From: CANJXF01 sp043775015
GTDB lineage: Bacteria > Verrucomicrobiota > Verrucomicrobiia > Limisphaerales > CANJXF01
Assembly (NCBI GenBank): GCA_043775015.1
Contig: JAYVSV010000029.1
Location: 1-64,000, forward strand
Length of the DNA: 64,000 nucleotides
Direction of reading: 5' to 3'
A model generated the notes under the pieces. The model ran no database searches, had not been told where the DNA came from, and worked only from the letters and a program-made list of their open reading frames with translations. The position numbers and the translations under genes were made by a program. Below, piece by piece: positions 42,499 to 52,205 of the stretch. The first letter of the stretch is position 1. Every line of letters begins with the position of its first letter.

Positions 42499-43425
42499 AT
42501 GAATCCAAAAATTAAAATAGGTCTTTACGCAGTTTTAATAATTGCTGCCGCCATCTTTGCTGGTCTTTTTTATTCCAGTTACAAGAGCGCGCCCTCGGCC
42601 TCGGCGGAAACCAACGCGCTGACCCAAATAACCGCTGAGATTACCAACCCCGCGCCTACGAATTTAGATACCGCAATCAACCACGTAACGAACGCCCCAG
42701 CGCCAGCCAATACCAACGCGGCAACAACAAATCCAGGAACCGGGCCAAAGATGGTTCCGCCCGCCGTGCTCACTGCGAAACAACCTGCCCATGGCCGCAG
42801 CGGAATGATCGGGTATCTGTGTGCTTTTTTGGCCGTGGCGATTTTTCTAGGTCTATTGATTGCCCGCGATATTTCGGAATTCTTTGGAAATCGCAGCGTT
42901 CAATTCATGTTCAATGACGAGGGTGAGGGAATTAAAAATCCCGAATACGAAGAGGCGGAACAGGAATGGGCCAACGGTCATCATCTCGAGGCGGTTCGGT
43001 TGATGCGCGCGTATCTGGTGAACAACCCCCGCGAACAAGGGGTTGCCCTGCGCATTGCGGAAATTTACGAAAAAGATTTGAAGAACAATCTCGCCGCTGC
43101 CCTGGAATACGAAGAAGTGTTGAAACATAAATTGCAGCCAGAGCGTTGGGGTTGGGCGGCAATTCATCTTTGCAATTTGTATTCCAAAATGGGCAAAACA
43201 GCGGAAGCGGTCGCGTTGCTGCATCGAATCGTCGCGGAATTCGGGCAAACTCCAGCAGCGGAAAAGGCACGCAAACGACTGGCCATGTTTGAAACCGTCG
43301 GTGAAGAAGGTCTCGATGGAGATTTGCCTGATTCCATCCAGAGCGCACCGCCCAAGCCGGCTGAACCGGAAGAAAAAACCCGGCCAGCCTCGAACCTTCC
43401 GCCCGGCTTCCGTCCGAAAAAATAA
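42499..43425 (+). CDS. two-TM protein with TPR-like repeats
   Basis: 308 residues. The first hydrophobic segment (IGLYAVLIIAAAIFAGLFY, about 6-24) is followed by a threonine/asparagine/proline-rich linker, a second segment (GYLCAFLAVAIFLGLLIA, about 105-122), and then helical repeats with ANGHHLEAVRLMRAYLVNNPREQ and NLYSKMGKTAEAVALLHRIV, typical of TPRs. The end is proline-rich. It precedes dapL by 55 bp. No catalytic motif; a scaffold role is inferred. Confidence 0.65.
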   Translation: MNPKIKIGLYAVLIIAAAIFAGLFYSSYKSAPSASAETNALTQITAEITNPAPTNLDTAINHVTNAPAPANTNAATTNPGTGPKMVPPAVLTAKQPAHGRSGMIGYLCAFLAVAIFLGLLIARDISEFFGNRSVQFMFNDEGEGIKNPEYEEAEQEWANGHHLEAVRLMRAYLVNNPREQGVALRIAEIYEKDLKNNLAAALEYEEVLKHKLQPERWGWAAIHLCNLYSKMGKTAEAVALLHRIVAEFGQTPAAEKARKRLAMFETVGEEGLDGDLPDSIQSAPPKPAEPEEKTRPASNLPPGFRPKK

Positions 43426-43480
43426 CCGGAAATTAGATTTCCTTTCCCATCAGAAAATCAAAAAAGAGTCCACTTTCATT

Positions 43481-44728
43481 ATGTCCGACACCTACATTCA
43501 AAACCTTTTTGCCGAACGCATCGGCGGTAAACAGTACGGCAAATCCACCGCCATTTATAAATTCGAAAAAATCAAGCGCGCAAAACGCGCCGCGCTCGCT
43601 GCAAATCCTGGAGCCGAAATCATCGACATGGGCGTTGGCGAACCCGACGAAATGGCATTCCCTGAGGTAGTCGCGAAATTGCACGAGGAAGCGCTCAAAC
43701 CCGAGAATCGCGGTTACTCCGACAACGGTGACGGCGTTTTGAAAGAAGCGGCGGCGCGTTATCTGGAGAAAGTATGTGGTGTGAAAGGAATCAATCCGGA
43801 CACAGAAGTTTTACATTCTATTGGCAGCAAAGCCGCGCTTTCCATTCTTCCTGCAGCGCTCATTAATCCTGGTGATTACGTTTTGATGACCACGCCTGGT
43901 TATCCGGTTTTCGGAACGCACGCGAAATATTGCGGAGGGCTTGTCCATAATTTGCCACTGACGGAAGCGAACCAGTTTTTGCCAGACTTGGATAACATTC
44001 CCGGTGATGTCTTGGCCAAAGCCAAGGTGCTCGTCATCAATTATCCAAACAACCCGACCGGGGCGAGCGCCACGCCGGAGTTTTACGCGAAGGTGGTCGA
44101 GTTCGCAAAAAAGAACCAGATCGTGGTCATCTCGGACGCTGCCTACGCCGCACTAGTTTTCGAGGGCAATCCGCTGAGTTTTTTGTCCACGCCCGGCGCG
44201 AAAGACGTGGGCATCGAACTTCATTCCACGAGCAAAACGTTCAACATGACCGGCTGGCGCTGCGGCTTTGTGGCGGGAAATGAATTGTTGGTCAAGGCGT
44301 ACGGTGATGTGAAAGACAACACCGATTCGGGCCAATTTCTCGCCATCCAACACGCGGCTGGATATTGCTTTGATCATCCCGAGATGACTGAAAAAATTGC
44401 AGCCAAGTATTCTCGCCGGATGAATTCCCTCGTCACGGTACTGCGGCAGGCTGGCTTAAACGCGAAGAAACCGCGTGGCTCGTTTTTCCTCTACGTCAAG
44501 GCTCCGAAAGCGGCTCTGAAAAAAGATGGCTCGCGTGTTGAATTCAAAAATGGCGAAGAAGTTTCGCAATGGTTGATCACGGAAAAATTAATCTCCACTG
44601 TTCCGTGGGACGAAGCCGGAGCAAACCTGCGATTCAGTGTCACCTTCGTCGCAAAAAGCGAAGCCGACGAAACGCGTGTGCTGAATGAAATCTCAAGACG
44701 CCTCAACGATGTGAATTTTGAGTTTTAA
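43481..44728 (+). CDS. dapL: LL-diaminopimelate aminotransferase
   Basis: 415 residues from the ATG at 43481 (MSDTYIQNLFAERIGGKQYGK); the frame is open upstream but this start matches the family. It is a PLP fold-type I aminotransferase with VINYPNNPTGA, SDAAYAALVF and the Schiff-base lysine in STSKTFNMTGWRCGF. DapL makes LL-2,6-diaminopimelate directly from tetrahydrodipicolinate, for lysine and peptidoglycan synthesis. This route is known in Verrucomicrobia, Chlamydiae and some other phyla and supports the assignment of the host. Other aminotransferases of this class are possible but less likely. Confidence 0.85.
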   Translation: MSDTYIQNLFAERIGGKQYGKSTAIYKFEKIKRAKRAALAANPGAEIIDMGVGEPDEMAFPEVVAKLHEEALKPENRGYSDNGDGVLKEAAARYLEKVCGVKGINPDTEVLHSIGSKAALSILPAALINPGDYVLMTTPGYPVFGTHAKYCGGLVHNLPLTEANQFLPDLDNIPGDVLAKAKVLVINYPNNPTGASATPEFYAKVVEFAKKNQIVVISDAAYAALVFEGNPLSFLSTPGAKDVGIELHSTSKTFNMTGWRCGFVAGNELLVKAYGDVKDNTDSGQFLAIQHAAGYCFDHPEMTEKIAAKYSRRMNSLVTVLRQAGLNAKKPRGSFFLYVKAPKAALKKDGSRVEFKNGEEVSQWLITEKLISTVPWDEAGANLRFSVTFVAKSEADETRVLNEISRRLNDVNFEF

Positions 44729-44808
44729 AGATTTTGTTAGAGATTCAGTTTTTAAAATGATTTTCGCTTTCAAGCGATATTGAAACGCTCAGGGCTTTTC
44801 CTCCTGAA

Positions 44809-46560
44809 TTATTTTTCAAAATCTTTTGGCGAACGCAAGCTGGACTGTCCCCTGCCTTTCAACATTCTGAGTTCAAGGAGAATTTCTTGATCGGCATCGG
44901 GACGCACCGTTACGCGAGGAAATTTCATTGGAACCGGATCCAGCAAGAGAAGTTTGTTGAGTCCTGTTCTTAACGGCGACTCGTATCCGGTTGAATTCAC
45001 ATCTGCAAATTCGCCTTTGAGCAACCGAACTTTAACTCTGTTGCCCCATCGAAGTTGGTTTCCATTGTGGACTGGCTCGCCCTGGCACCACCACCGCCAT
45101 GCATTTGAATTCTTGCGGAAAATTCTCACCGTGCGATCCGAACGATTCAGTTCGATTTGCAGAAGATTCGTTGGCGAATTTCCGTAGCGAACCAAAACGC
45201 GTGACGCATCGTCTTCAAAGCTTTGCAGTTTTAAATCAGGACTCGGATCACCTATTCCCGGTTCAATCAAAACCGTTTGTCCGCCCGCATGAACGGCGAG
45301 TTGCCCTTTGCTGACGCCAACCAACAAATCTCCCGGCTGCCACGACGCACGCGCGTAGATTTCTTCCACCGATGGAAATTGATACGACAGTTTTTTGTCA
45401 TCATCTCTCAACGGCACGCTTGAGTCGCACCAGAGATAAGCATACCCGCCCAATTCAAAAAGCAACTGTTCGCCGTGCGGAGTGATGGCGCGAGTTTTTT
45501 GGATTTGTCCAAGAGAATGGTCCCACTGCGCCAGATATTGAAAGATCGGACGGCGATATTCGCGCGCTAAAAACAAAAGGATCGGCGCGTAGTAATCTAG
45601 CTGGCCATAGTAGGGTTCGAGAATCACGTTCGCGTGGCTTTGCTCGTACCCGGGAAATTTTTCCGTCGCGATGGTCGCAAGCGCGAGATCGGCGCTCATT
45701 TGCTTTTCATATTTTTTGAAAAGATCGCGACCCGTCACGCGACGAAGGGCATCGAGGAAAAAGATTCTCGATTGCATGGTCGAAGCCCAGAACGTTCCGC
45801 CTTCGATTTGCGCTCCGTCCGGCGCAAGTCCATTGGGCAACAAATGCTCCTCAAATTTTTTCACGGTAGCCTCAACCCAAATTTTAGCTTTCGGCTCTTC
45901 GTTCAAAAGCACAAGTGCTGCGATTCCAAACGAACTCCATTCGACAATAGCGTGATGCGTATAAAAACCGGTGCCGGCGATAGTTGGAGTCTGAAAATAT
46001 TTTTCAAAATATAAATCAGCGATGCGCTCAAGCGTATCCCGGATTTCCTTCCGTTCCAGTTCGGTGAAGCGGTCATAAACGATGTCATATCCAACCGCCA
46101 TTCCTTTGAGCAGTCGGGAAACGGCATACGCTTTTCCCCCGTCGGGCGTGCCATCGGCTTCGCTTTTCCAAGCGCGACAACTCGCAAGCACCCACCGTCG
46201 CGCCGCCTCGCCGTATTCCTTTTTGCCGCTCAACGCGTAAGCAAACGAGAGATGTTCGGTAATCGCGAGGTCGCCCATGATCGCGTAGAAACGGTCGTAA
46301 AGATTTTCGTAAACTGGATCGGGAGAAACCGGCGCAATCCAATTTGCGCGCGGAGTTTTGGTCAAACACCAGTCAGCGGATTCGATCAAGTTTTTGTAAA
46401 TTTTCGCGTGAAGACGCTCGCTCCGTAACTGGCGAAGTTTCGGCAACTCTTGTGCGGTAAAATAAAGGCGCGGATGAGAAGAGTTTTTTCCGGAGTTCGA
46501 TTCGCCGAAAGCCAGTGAGATGGAAAACAAATTTAGCGCGAACAGAAATAAAAGTTTCAT
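44809..46560 (-). CDS. secreted heparinase-like polysaccharide lyase (DUF4962-type)
   Basis: 583 residues with a signal peptide (LLFLFALNLFSISLAFG). The N-terminal ~350 residues form an (alpha/alpha)-toroid-like domain, with HPRLYFTAQELPKLRQLR at the start and GTGFYTHHAIVEWSSFGIAAL in the middle. The rest is beta-rich and typical of heparinase II/III-like lyases (QLAVHAGGQTVLIEPG). The Tyr/His pair around FYTHHA fits a lyase active site. The probable substrate is an acidic polysaccharide. It ends a minus-strand run that includes a polysaccharide deacetylase gene 12 bp upstream. Confidence 0.68.
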   Translation of the reverse strand: MKLLFLFALNLFSISLAFGESNSGKNSSHPRLYFTAQELPKLRQLRSERLHAKIYKNLIESADWCLTKTPRANWIAPVSPDPVYENLYDRFYAIMGDLAITEHLSFAYALSGKKEYGEAARRWVLASCRAWKSEADGTPDGGKAYAVSRLLKGMAVGYDIVYDRFTELERKEIRDTLERIADLYFEKYFQTPTIAGTGFYTHHAIVEWSSFGIAALVLLNEEPKAKIWVEATVKKFEEHLLPNGLAPDGAQIEGGTFWASTMQSRIFFLDALRRVTGRDLFKKYEKQMSADLALATIATEKFPGYEQSHANVILEPYYGQLDYYAPILLFLAREYRRPIFQYLAQWDHSLGQIQKTRAITPHGEQLLFELGGYAYLWCDSSVPLRDDDKKLSYQFPSVEEIYARASWQPGDLLVGVSKGQLAVHAGGQTVLIEPGIGDPSPDLKLQSFEDDASRVLVRYGNSPTNLLQIELNRSDRTVRIFRKNSNAWRWWCQGEPVHNGNQLRWGNRVKVRLLKGEFADVNSTGYESPLRTGLNKLLLLDPVPMKFPRVTVRPDADQEILLELRMLKGRGQSSLRSPKDFEK

Positions 46561-46572
46561 CGCGCGAATTGT

Positions 46573-47643
46573 TTACGCCTTCGCCTTGAGCTTTGTCTGT
46601 GTAGCAATCGTGTCCAGATCGACAATCGCCGCGCGGTCCCCCGCTCTTTTTACCAGCTCACAAATCAAATCAATGGCTTTGAACTCGGGGTCTTTCGCGG
46701 AAAGCACTGCGGGATGAGCGAGGAAATCATAAACCGCGCGATTCTCAATCGTCCATTCAACGCCAAGACGAATTGCTTTGAGAAAATCTTTCAGTTCCCA
46801 CCGCCCGTTGCGAAACGCGCCAATATCGCTGATTGGATTCATTGGAATATCAATCAGACCGCTCGGATAAATAAACGGCTGCGCGTCCATTTGCGCTCTG
46901 ACGATATCGTCGAAAACTTCTATTGTGGGTGATGATCCTGGATTGCCGTACAAGTGCGCCGGATATTTGCAACTGATCCATTTAAAACCCAAATCCAAAA
47001 ACATCTGCTGCACATCTGGACGCGGGGTCAATCCATCCGCAAAACCTCCGGGCGTGCGAAAGCCTGCTGGTTCGATGCCGAGACGGGTCTTGATGGCCGC
47101 GCTCGCCAATTGAACATTTTCGCGAATGACATCCATCGGTTTCCGTCCCTCGACCAGCCATGGCGCGCGTTTGAAAATGTATTGAACTTCGTCCAGCGTC
47201 TGCGCTCGAACGTAAACGTGGTCGTAAGTGTGGTTGCCAATGCGATGGCCCATCGCCAGAATTTCTTTCAGCCAATCGACGTTTTCCTGTTCCAACGCAC
47301 GGGCGACGAGGAAAAAATGAATCACGCCGCCAGCCGCTTTCACGCGCCGCGCCGCCTCCACTGCATATTTCTTCAATTCGTCGTTCAGATTCCCCTTTTC
47401 GAAATCCCAATGCGTGTCCTCCCAATTTGGGAAATTACGCGCCATTTCCAAATCAAGAGTGATGGCAATGAGCGCTTTCTTCGCTGAATTTTGCTGCTGT
47501 TCCTGCGCGAATATTTTTTTGGCGAAAAGAATTCCGCCGGTCGCCAACGCAGAAGTTTTTAGAAAATCGCGGCGTGAATAATCGTTGGGTAAAACCTGCG
47601 TCCGGCGGGTGCGAAGGGACGAGTTTTTCAAAAGTGCATTCAT
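46573..47643 (-). CDS. Tat-exported polysaccharide deacetylase
   Basis: 356 residues. The leader SRRDFLKTSALATGGILFA (about 23-41) is a strong Tat signal. The NodB-type domain shows ITLDLEMARNFPNWED (first aspartates) and MGHRIGNHTYDHVYVRA with the H-x3-H metal motif, then GFRTPGGFADGLT. It removes acetyl or related groups from glycans, or is a PgdA/hydantoinase-like relative. The gene sits between a heparinase-like gene (12 bp downstream) and a cysteine hydrolase gene, suggesting polysaccharide processing. Confidence 0.85.
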   Translation of the reverse strand: MNALLKNSSLRTRRTQVLPNDYSRRDFLKTSALATGGILFAKKIFAQEQQQNSAKKALIAITLDLEMARNFPNWEDTHWDFEKGNLNDELKKYAVEAARRVKAAGGVIHFFLVARALEQENVDWLKEILAMGHRIGNHTYDHVYVRAQTLDEVQYIFKRAPWLVEGRKPMDVIRENVQLASAAIKTRLGIEPAGFRTPGGFADGLTPRPDVQQMFLDLGFKWISCKYPAHLYGNPGSSPTIEVFDDIVRAQMDAQPFIYPSGLIDIPMNPISDIGAFRNGRWELKDFLKAIRLGVEWTIENRAVYDFLAHPAVLSAKDPEFKAIDLICELVKRAGDRAAIVDLDTIATQTKLKAKA

Positions 47644-47668
47644 AAAAATATTTTACAATTTCTCGCGT

Positions 47669-48760
47669 TCACTTCTCACCAACACTCGCTCGCGAGACGC
47701 GGGCGCTCCCCTCATATTTGATCCATGAAATCTGCGTGATGAGCTGGTTAATCGACGCAAACGAAATATGCGCGCTCGTTGTAAAACGCGGCGTGGCGGC
47801 GGCGGGAAAGGTCGCCAACGTCGTGTCGCCAACCAGGAAAACGTTGAAGTCTTTTGAAAGATTTTCGTAGCCGGCGCATGTCCGCGCGTAACACATGTCA
47901 GTCGCGTAGCCCGTGAGCAGCACATGTCGGATTCCATTTTCCTCGAGAAATTTCTTCAATGCCGGATAACCTTCGCCATCGTAAATAACGACATCATCCG
48001 GCTTGAGGTCGATATCGGTGGTGACGGGAATGGGCAATTGCCAAAACCCTTTCGGGTCATATTTGTCACCGGCATCCAGACCGGGAAATTGTTTGAAATA
48101 ATCCACCACCGGCTTGTCGCTCGACAGCTTCAGCGCTGAAACCAGCGGTTCGCCGCGATAATTAAAGTTCGTCAGTTTTGCGTTCAACTCCCTTTTTCCT
48201 TCCGCGCGCTCGGTCTCACCCGGTTTGCCACGAAAAGATCGGTACAGCTTTTTACGAATCGGATCTTCGTTCCCTGGTAAGCTAACCAAGATCAGACTGA
48301 CTTTTCCCCGGAGCGATTTCAAAAATGGATTGATGACGCCACGCGTGTGTTTGGCGGCGAGATGGTTTTTTTGCGGCGTGCAAAAATCGGCGACGCCCGC
48401 TGGCTCCGGCGTATTCCAACCTTGCCCGTCGTCGATTCCCCACGGATGAACCATGATGATCGCCGTCTCTTTCGCGCGAAGTTTGTTCGGCATTTCGATG
48501 ATGCCGCGCGCGTTATAGGAAAATCGCCACGCGCGCACCGACAAATCCGAATTGTCATCATTCACCAAAATGGGCGCTTCAAAACGGTTCGTCTCGCGAA
48601 TCGGTTCGACCCATTCTGGAAAATCAGCGAGCAACGGTTTCGGATTTTTGATTCGTGTCAGCCGGTTTTCGTAAGTGCGCTCCTGGGCGCTTCCGCATTG
48701 CGCGAGAAGTGCGAAAAGAAAAATGAAGCCTGTAATTTTCTCGTGGAAAAAAGTTTTCAT
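47669..48760 (-). CDS. secreted isochorismatase-family cysteine hydrolase
   Basis: 363 residues with a signal peptide (GFIFLFALLAQCGSA). The catalytic cysteine lies in VLLTGYATDMCYARTCAGY, and the acidic residue probably in IIMVHPWGIDDG. This is the cysteine hydrolase fold of isochorismatases and N-carbamoyl amidases; the true substrate is unknown. The last dozen residues (EGSARVSRASVGEK) look like translated interspersed repeat rather than part of the domain. The PVC haem protein gene lies 10 bp upstream, so they are likely co-transcribed. Confidence 0.78.
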   Translation of the reverse strand: MKTFFHEKITGFIFLFALLAQCGSAQERTYENRLTRIKNPKPLLADFPEWVEPIRETNRFEAPILVNDDNSDLSVRAWRFSYNARGIIEMPNKLRAKETAIIMVHPWGIDDGQGWNTPEPAGVADFCTPQKNHLAAKHTRGVINPFLKSLRGKVSLILVSLPGNEDPIRKKLYRSFRGKPGETERAEGKRELNAKLTNFNYRGEPLVSALKLSSDKPVVDYFKQFPGLDAGDKYDPKGFWQLPIPVTTDIDLKPDDVVIYDGEGYPALKKFLEENGIRHVLLTGYATDMCYARTCAGYENLSKDFNVFLVGDTTLATFPAAATPRFTTSAHISFASINQLITQISWIKYEGSARVSRASVGEK

Positions 48761-48770
48761 AGACGGTTTT

Positions 48771-51700
48771 TTATTTCACAGCGACTGGTTTCTCACTCTG
48801 CAAATAACTGAACAGATCCCGAAGCTCCTCCGGCGTGAGCGCGTGCAGCAAACCTTCCGGCATGAGCGAGACCGAAGATTCCGCAATCGAAACAATTTGG
48901 TCACGATTGAGTGTAATTTTTTCGTTCTTCGGGCCGACAAGGGTGACGTTGTTTCCGTTCTGTTCGACAATCAAGCCGTTAAGAACACGCCCGTCCCTTG
49001 TCTCGATGTTGAAGTTCATAAACTCTTTTCGGATCACCGCGCCCGGATCAACGATGCTCGTCAGCAGAAAATCTTTATCGGCGCGATTGGCGTGCGTAAG
49101 TTCAGGCCCGATCTTTTCCCCTTCGCCAAAGAGCTCGTGGCAACCCGCGCAACTTTTTAGAAAAACGGCATGGCCATTTTTCGCGTCGCCGGGGAAAGCG
49201 CGCAGGTCGTTGTTGAAGCGGCGAATGTCGGCGAGTTTTTCTTCCGGCGTTCCGCTGTCGATATTTCCCCAATGTTTGCGAACGAGTTGGTTGAGTTGTT
49301 TGTCGTTCAGCAAAGCAATTTTTTGCAGTTGCTCTACAGGGACTTCGCCCGCCACATATTTTCCGTTGTCCACATTCACCAGAAAACGGCGGGACCATTC
49401 CTTGCGACTGAACATAACATCACGAATTTTGCTGCGGACAGGCGGAGACAAGGCCGGATAGTTGGAGAGAATTTCGTCCACTGGAGCGTTGGGAATTTGT
49501 TGAAGCGCATCGAGCGCCGCCAACTGTAACGGTTCCGGTTCTCGTGGTGAAATATAACCGGGAACAACAGCGCCGCCCGGTGAAGGATTCAATTCGCCCA
49601 TCAGATGCAACATCGCCGCTCGCAACGGCACGGGGTTTTGAGAATCGATGACTAATGCGAGCATTCGCTCCCGCGCCGGTTTGTAATTGAGCCGCGATAG
49701 CAGGCCGATCAACAATTCGTCGCGGGTTTCATTCTGCCAAAGAGCAACGAGTTGCTTCTGCAACGGCGCGGGAAGTTTTTCAAATTGTGAAACGCGATTG
49801 CGCTGAGGTTGATCGCGCATGCCCTGGTCAAACGCCGCGAGCATCGAGCGTTTTTCCTTTTCTGGCGCGAGAGCCATGATTCGGGCACAGGCGGATAAAG
49901 TTTTATCTGAACTCTCAGCGGCGTAACGGCGCATCAATCGCGGCAAAATTGTTTCGCGAATGATCGCCGATTTCCACGCTTTCTCCGACGTGAATAACTC
50001 CGAGATTCCGGCGACCGTTGCAACAGAATGTCTTTCGAGCGCCCACCAAAGCAGCAGTGGAATGTAAGGATCCTTCGCGTCAAGATCGCGTTTTGAAATT
50101 GCGGACACGATTGAGACGCCAGCCTTTGCGGGAACGCGTTTGGCCGTGCTGGCAAGTTGGCTGCGAACCATGACGTCGCTTTCACTCTCCGCCAGTTTCA
50201 AGAGATTTTCCGCCGTGGTTGGGGAAACCTCGTTCTCATCGCCGAGAAGTCGCACCGCCCATTTTCGAATTTGCGACAACGGATGTTTCAGCAGGTCATT
50301 GAGAAATGATTCGTCAGCGCCGCCGCTGGCGTAGAGCGCCCACAAGGATTCAAGCGCGAGTTGTTTGTCTGCTGCGGCAAAAACTTGCGCGCGAAGTTTT
50401 GGATAAATGGTCACGTCGCGGCGGTCAGCAAGAATGCGACGCGCCTTGCGGACGAACCAATTATTTTTGCCGCTGAGGTGTTCGATGAGTTGTGCGCTTG
50501 AAAGTTTTGTTAAATTATTCGTAGCAGCCGATGTGAGGAGGCTCTGATTAATTTCGGATTTTGCAGTGAGCTTTCTCACGTCGGCTGCTACGCGATAAAT
50601 ACGACCGTTACTTCGGTCCCACTCCGCGTCGGGATCAGGATGCGCGGTTCGTTTGTCATACCAGTCAGCGACGTATATTGCGCCGTCCGGGCCCATGGTT
50701 AGATCACACGGAGCAAACCAATTGTCGTTTGGAACGAGTAACTCGCCGCCGTAACTTGCTGTGAAAGTAGACCCCCATTTTTCCAGGTTGTGCCATTGCA
50801 CGGTGTGGCCGAGGAGATCATTGGCGATATATTTGCCGCGAAATATTTCTGGAAACGAATCGCCTTGATAAATAATTCCGCCGTCTGTGACGTGACCGCC
50901 GGTGAAATTTTTGTAGGGAATATGATCGAAGTAACCGTAGGTGTAAGGATTATGGAGCGCCCCGTGTTTGCCGAAACTCTTCCAATAATAACCGCCTTGC
51001 ACGCCGTGGAGATTTCGATACGGTCCCAGATTGGTGGAATAAATTAAATTTCCATCTTCATCGAAATCGAGTCCCCAGGAATTTCCGCCGCCTTCGCAAA
51101 AAAGTTCAAAGCGTTTTGAAATGGGATGATAACGCCAGACACCTTGCTGAAATTCAATGCCGCGAATGTTCGCGGTAACGGTGCTGCCCTGACATCCGTA
51201 GAGCCAACCGTCCGGCCCAAAGATCAAAGAGTTCGCGACGGAATGCGCGTCTTCCATGCCGAAACCGGTCAGCAAAACTTCAGGATCGGAATCAGGAACA
51301 TCGTCGCGGTTTTTATCTGGATAAAAAAGCAAATACGGAACCTGCAAAACAAAAACGCCGCCGTGACCGAAGGCGAGTCCGCTGGCGAGATTTAATCCGC
51401 CCACAAAATCTTTGGCCTTTTGCGCACGACCATTTTCATCAAAGTCAGAGAGCATCGTGATGCGGTCTGCGCCTTTCGGTCCGCGTGGTGGCGGTTCAGG
51501 AATTTTGTCGTAAGTCGTGCGCGAGAACCGATCTACTTTGGCGCGATTGAGTCCGGCAGGATTGGGATATTGTAGATATTGAATGACCCAAAGCCGTCCG
51601 CGATCATCGAATTCGATACAAACCGGTTGGGCAATCATCGGCTCGCTCGCGACGAGTTGAACCTGAAAGCCATCGGCGACGGTCATTTTCGAAACGGCTT

Positions 51701-51806
51701 CGGAAGGTTTGTAGCCTTGAGCGAAAATAGAAAAATTTCCCGTTAGCAAAAGAATTCCAATCCAGAGAAACCTAAACTGTGAAATTGAAAATGCCGATGG
51801 GTTCAC
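48771..51806 (-). CDS. PVC-type membrane-bound dehydrogenase with HEAT repeats and CxxCH haem site
   Basis: 1011 residues with a signal peptide (LWIGILLLTGNFSIFA). The N-terminal ~430 residues are a six-bladed propeller of the PVC dehydrogenase type (DDRGRLWVIQYLQYPNP, GPDGWLYGCQG, GPDGAIYVADWYD). The middle region (about 440-850) is HEAT-like. The C-terminus is a cytochrome c module with CAGCH at 886-890, followed by the family-typical IVDPGAVIRKEFMNFNIETRDGRVLNG. Such proteins are expanded in Planctomycetes and Verrucomicrobia and may oxidise sugars or sugar acids. First of the minus-strand run toward 44809. Confidence 0.88.
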   Translation of the reverse strand: MNPSAFSISQFRFLWIGILLLTGNFSIFAQGYKPSEAVSKMTVADGFQVQLVASEPMIAQPVCIEFDDRGRLWVIQYLQYPNPAGLNRAKVDRFSRTTYDKIPEPPPRGPKGADRITMLSDFDENGRAQKAKDFVGGLNLASGLAFGHGGVFVLQVPYLLFYPDKNRDDVPDSDPEVLLTGFGMEDAHSVANSLIFGPDGWLYGCQGSTVTANIRGIEFQQGVWRYHPISKRFELFCEGGGNSWGLDFDEDGNLIYSTNLGPYRNLHGVQGGYYWKSFGKHGALHNPYTYGYFDHIPYKNFTGGHVTDGGIIYQGDSFPEIFRGKYIANDLLGHTVQWHNLEKWGSTFTASYGGELLVPNDNWFAPCDLTMGPDGAIYVADWYDKRTAHPDPDAEWDRSNGRIYRVAADVRKLTAKSEINQSLLTSAATNNLTKLSSAQLIEHLSGKNNWFVRKARRILADRRDVTIYPKLRAQVFAAADKQLALESLWALYASGGADESFLNDLLKHPLSQIRKWAVRLLGDENEVSPTTAENLLKLAESESDVMVRSQLASTAKRVPAKAGVSIVSAISKRDLDAKDPYIPLLLWWALERHSVATVAGISELFTSEKAWKSAIIRETILPRLMRRYAAESSDKTLSACARIMALAPEKEKRSMLAAFDQGMRDQPQRNRVSQFEKLPAPLQKQLVALWQNETRDELLIGLLSRLNYKPARERMLALVIDSQNPVPLRAAMLHLMGELNPSPGGAVVPGYISPREPEPLQLAALDALQQIPNAPVDEILSNYPALSPPVRSKIRDVMFSRKEWSRRFLVNVDNGKYVAGEVPVEQLQKIALLNDKQLNQLVRKHWGNIDSGTPEEKLADIRRFNNDLRAFPGDAKNGHAVFLKSCAGCHELFGEGEKIGPELTHANRADKDFLLTSIVDPGAVIRKEFMNFNIETRDGRVLNGLIVEQNGNNVTLVGPKNEKITLNRDQIVSIAESSVSLMPEGLLHALTPEELRDLFSYLQSEKPVAVK

Positions 51807-51887
51807 GGCCAGAGTTTCGGCAGAATAATTTCCAGCCGCGAGAAGATTTTTAGAAGATCTGCAAGAATTCGATCCGCCGATTATGTT

Positions 51888-52205
51888 TTAGGCCGCTTCA
51901 TCCAAAGCGACTGAAACGCGTAATCCCAATGGTTTCAAAATTTCCTGCAAAGTCGCCAGCGTAGGATTGCCGTGCTTTGAAAGAATTTTATAAAGGCTCG
52001 GGCGTTTGAGTCCGACACGCCCGGCCAGATCGCCCACGCCACCTGTAGCTTCCACGACATCTTTAAGCGCGATGAGGAAAGCTTCGCTGTCCTGTTGAGC
52101 CAACACTTGCGCAAGATATTCAGCGGCGTATTTGGGATCACGCAGCCGTTTGAGCAAATCCTCCCGATAATTTTTCAGACGCATATTTTTTTGAACTGTT
52201 GCCAT
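51888..52205 (-). CDS. HigA-like antitoxin (addiction module antidote, XRE-type)
   Basis: 105 residues. The C-terminal half is a helix-turn-helix typical of COG3636 antidotes: GGVGDLAGRVGLKRPSLYKILSKHGNPTLATLQEILKPLGLRV. It lies just downstream of the toxin frame and overlaps what would be its full-length 3' end (52175). A second ATG at 52184 could be used. It would bind the toxin and repress the promoter. Because the toxin is interrupted, the antitoxin may now act alone. Confidence 0.85.
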   Translation of the reverse strand: MATVQKNMRLKNYREDLLKRLRDPKYAAEYLAQVLAQQDSEAFLIALKDVVEATGGVGDLAGRVGLKRPSLYKILSKHGNPTLATLQEILKPLGLRVSVALDEAA

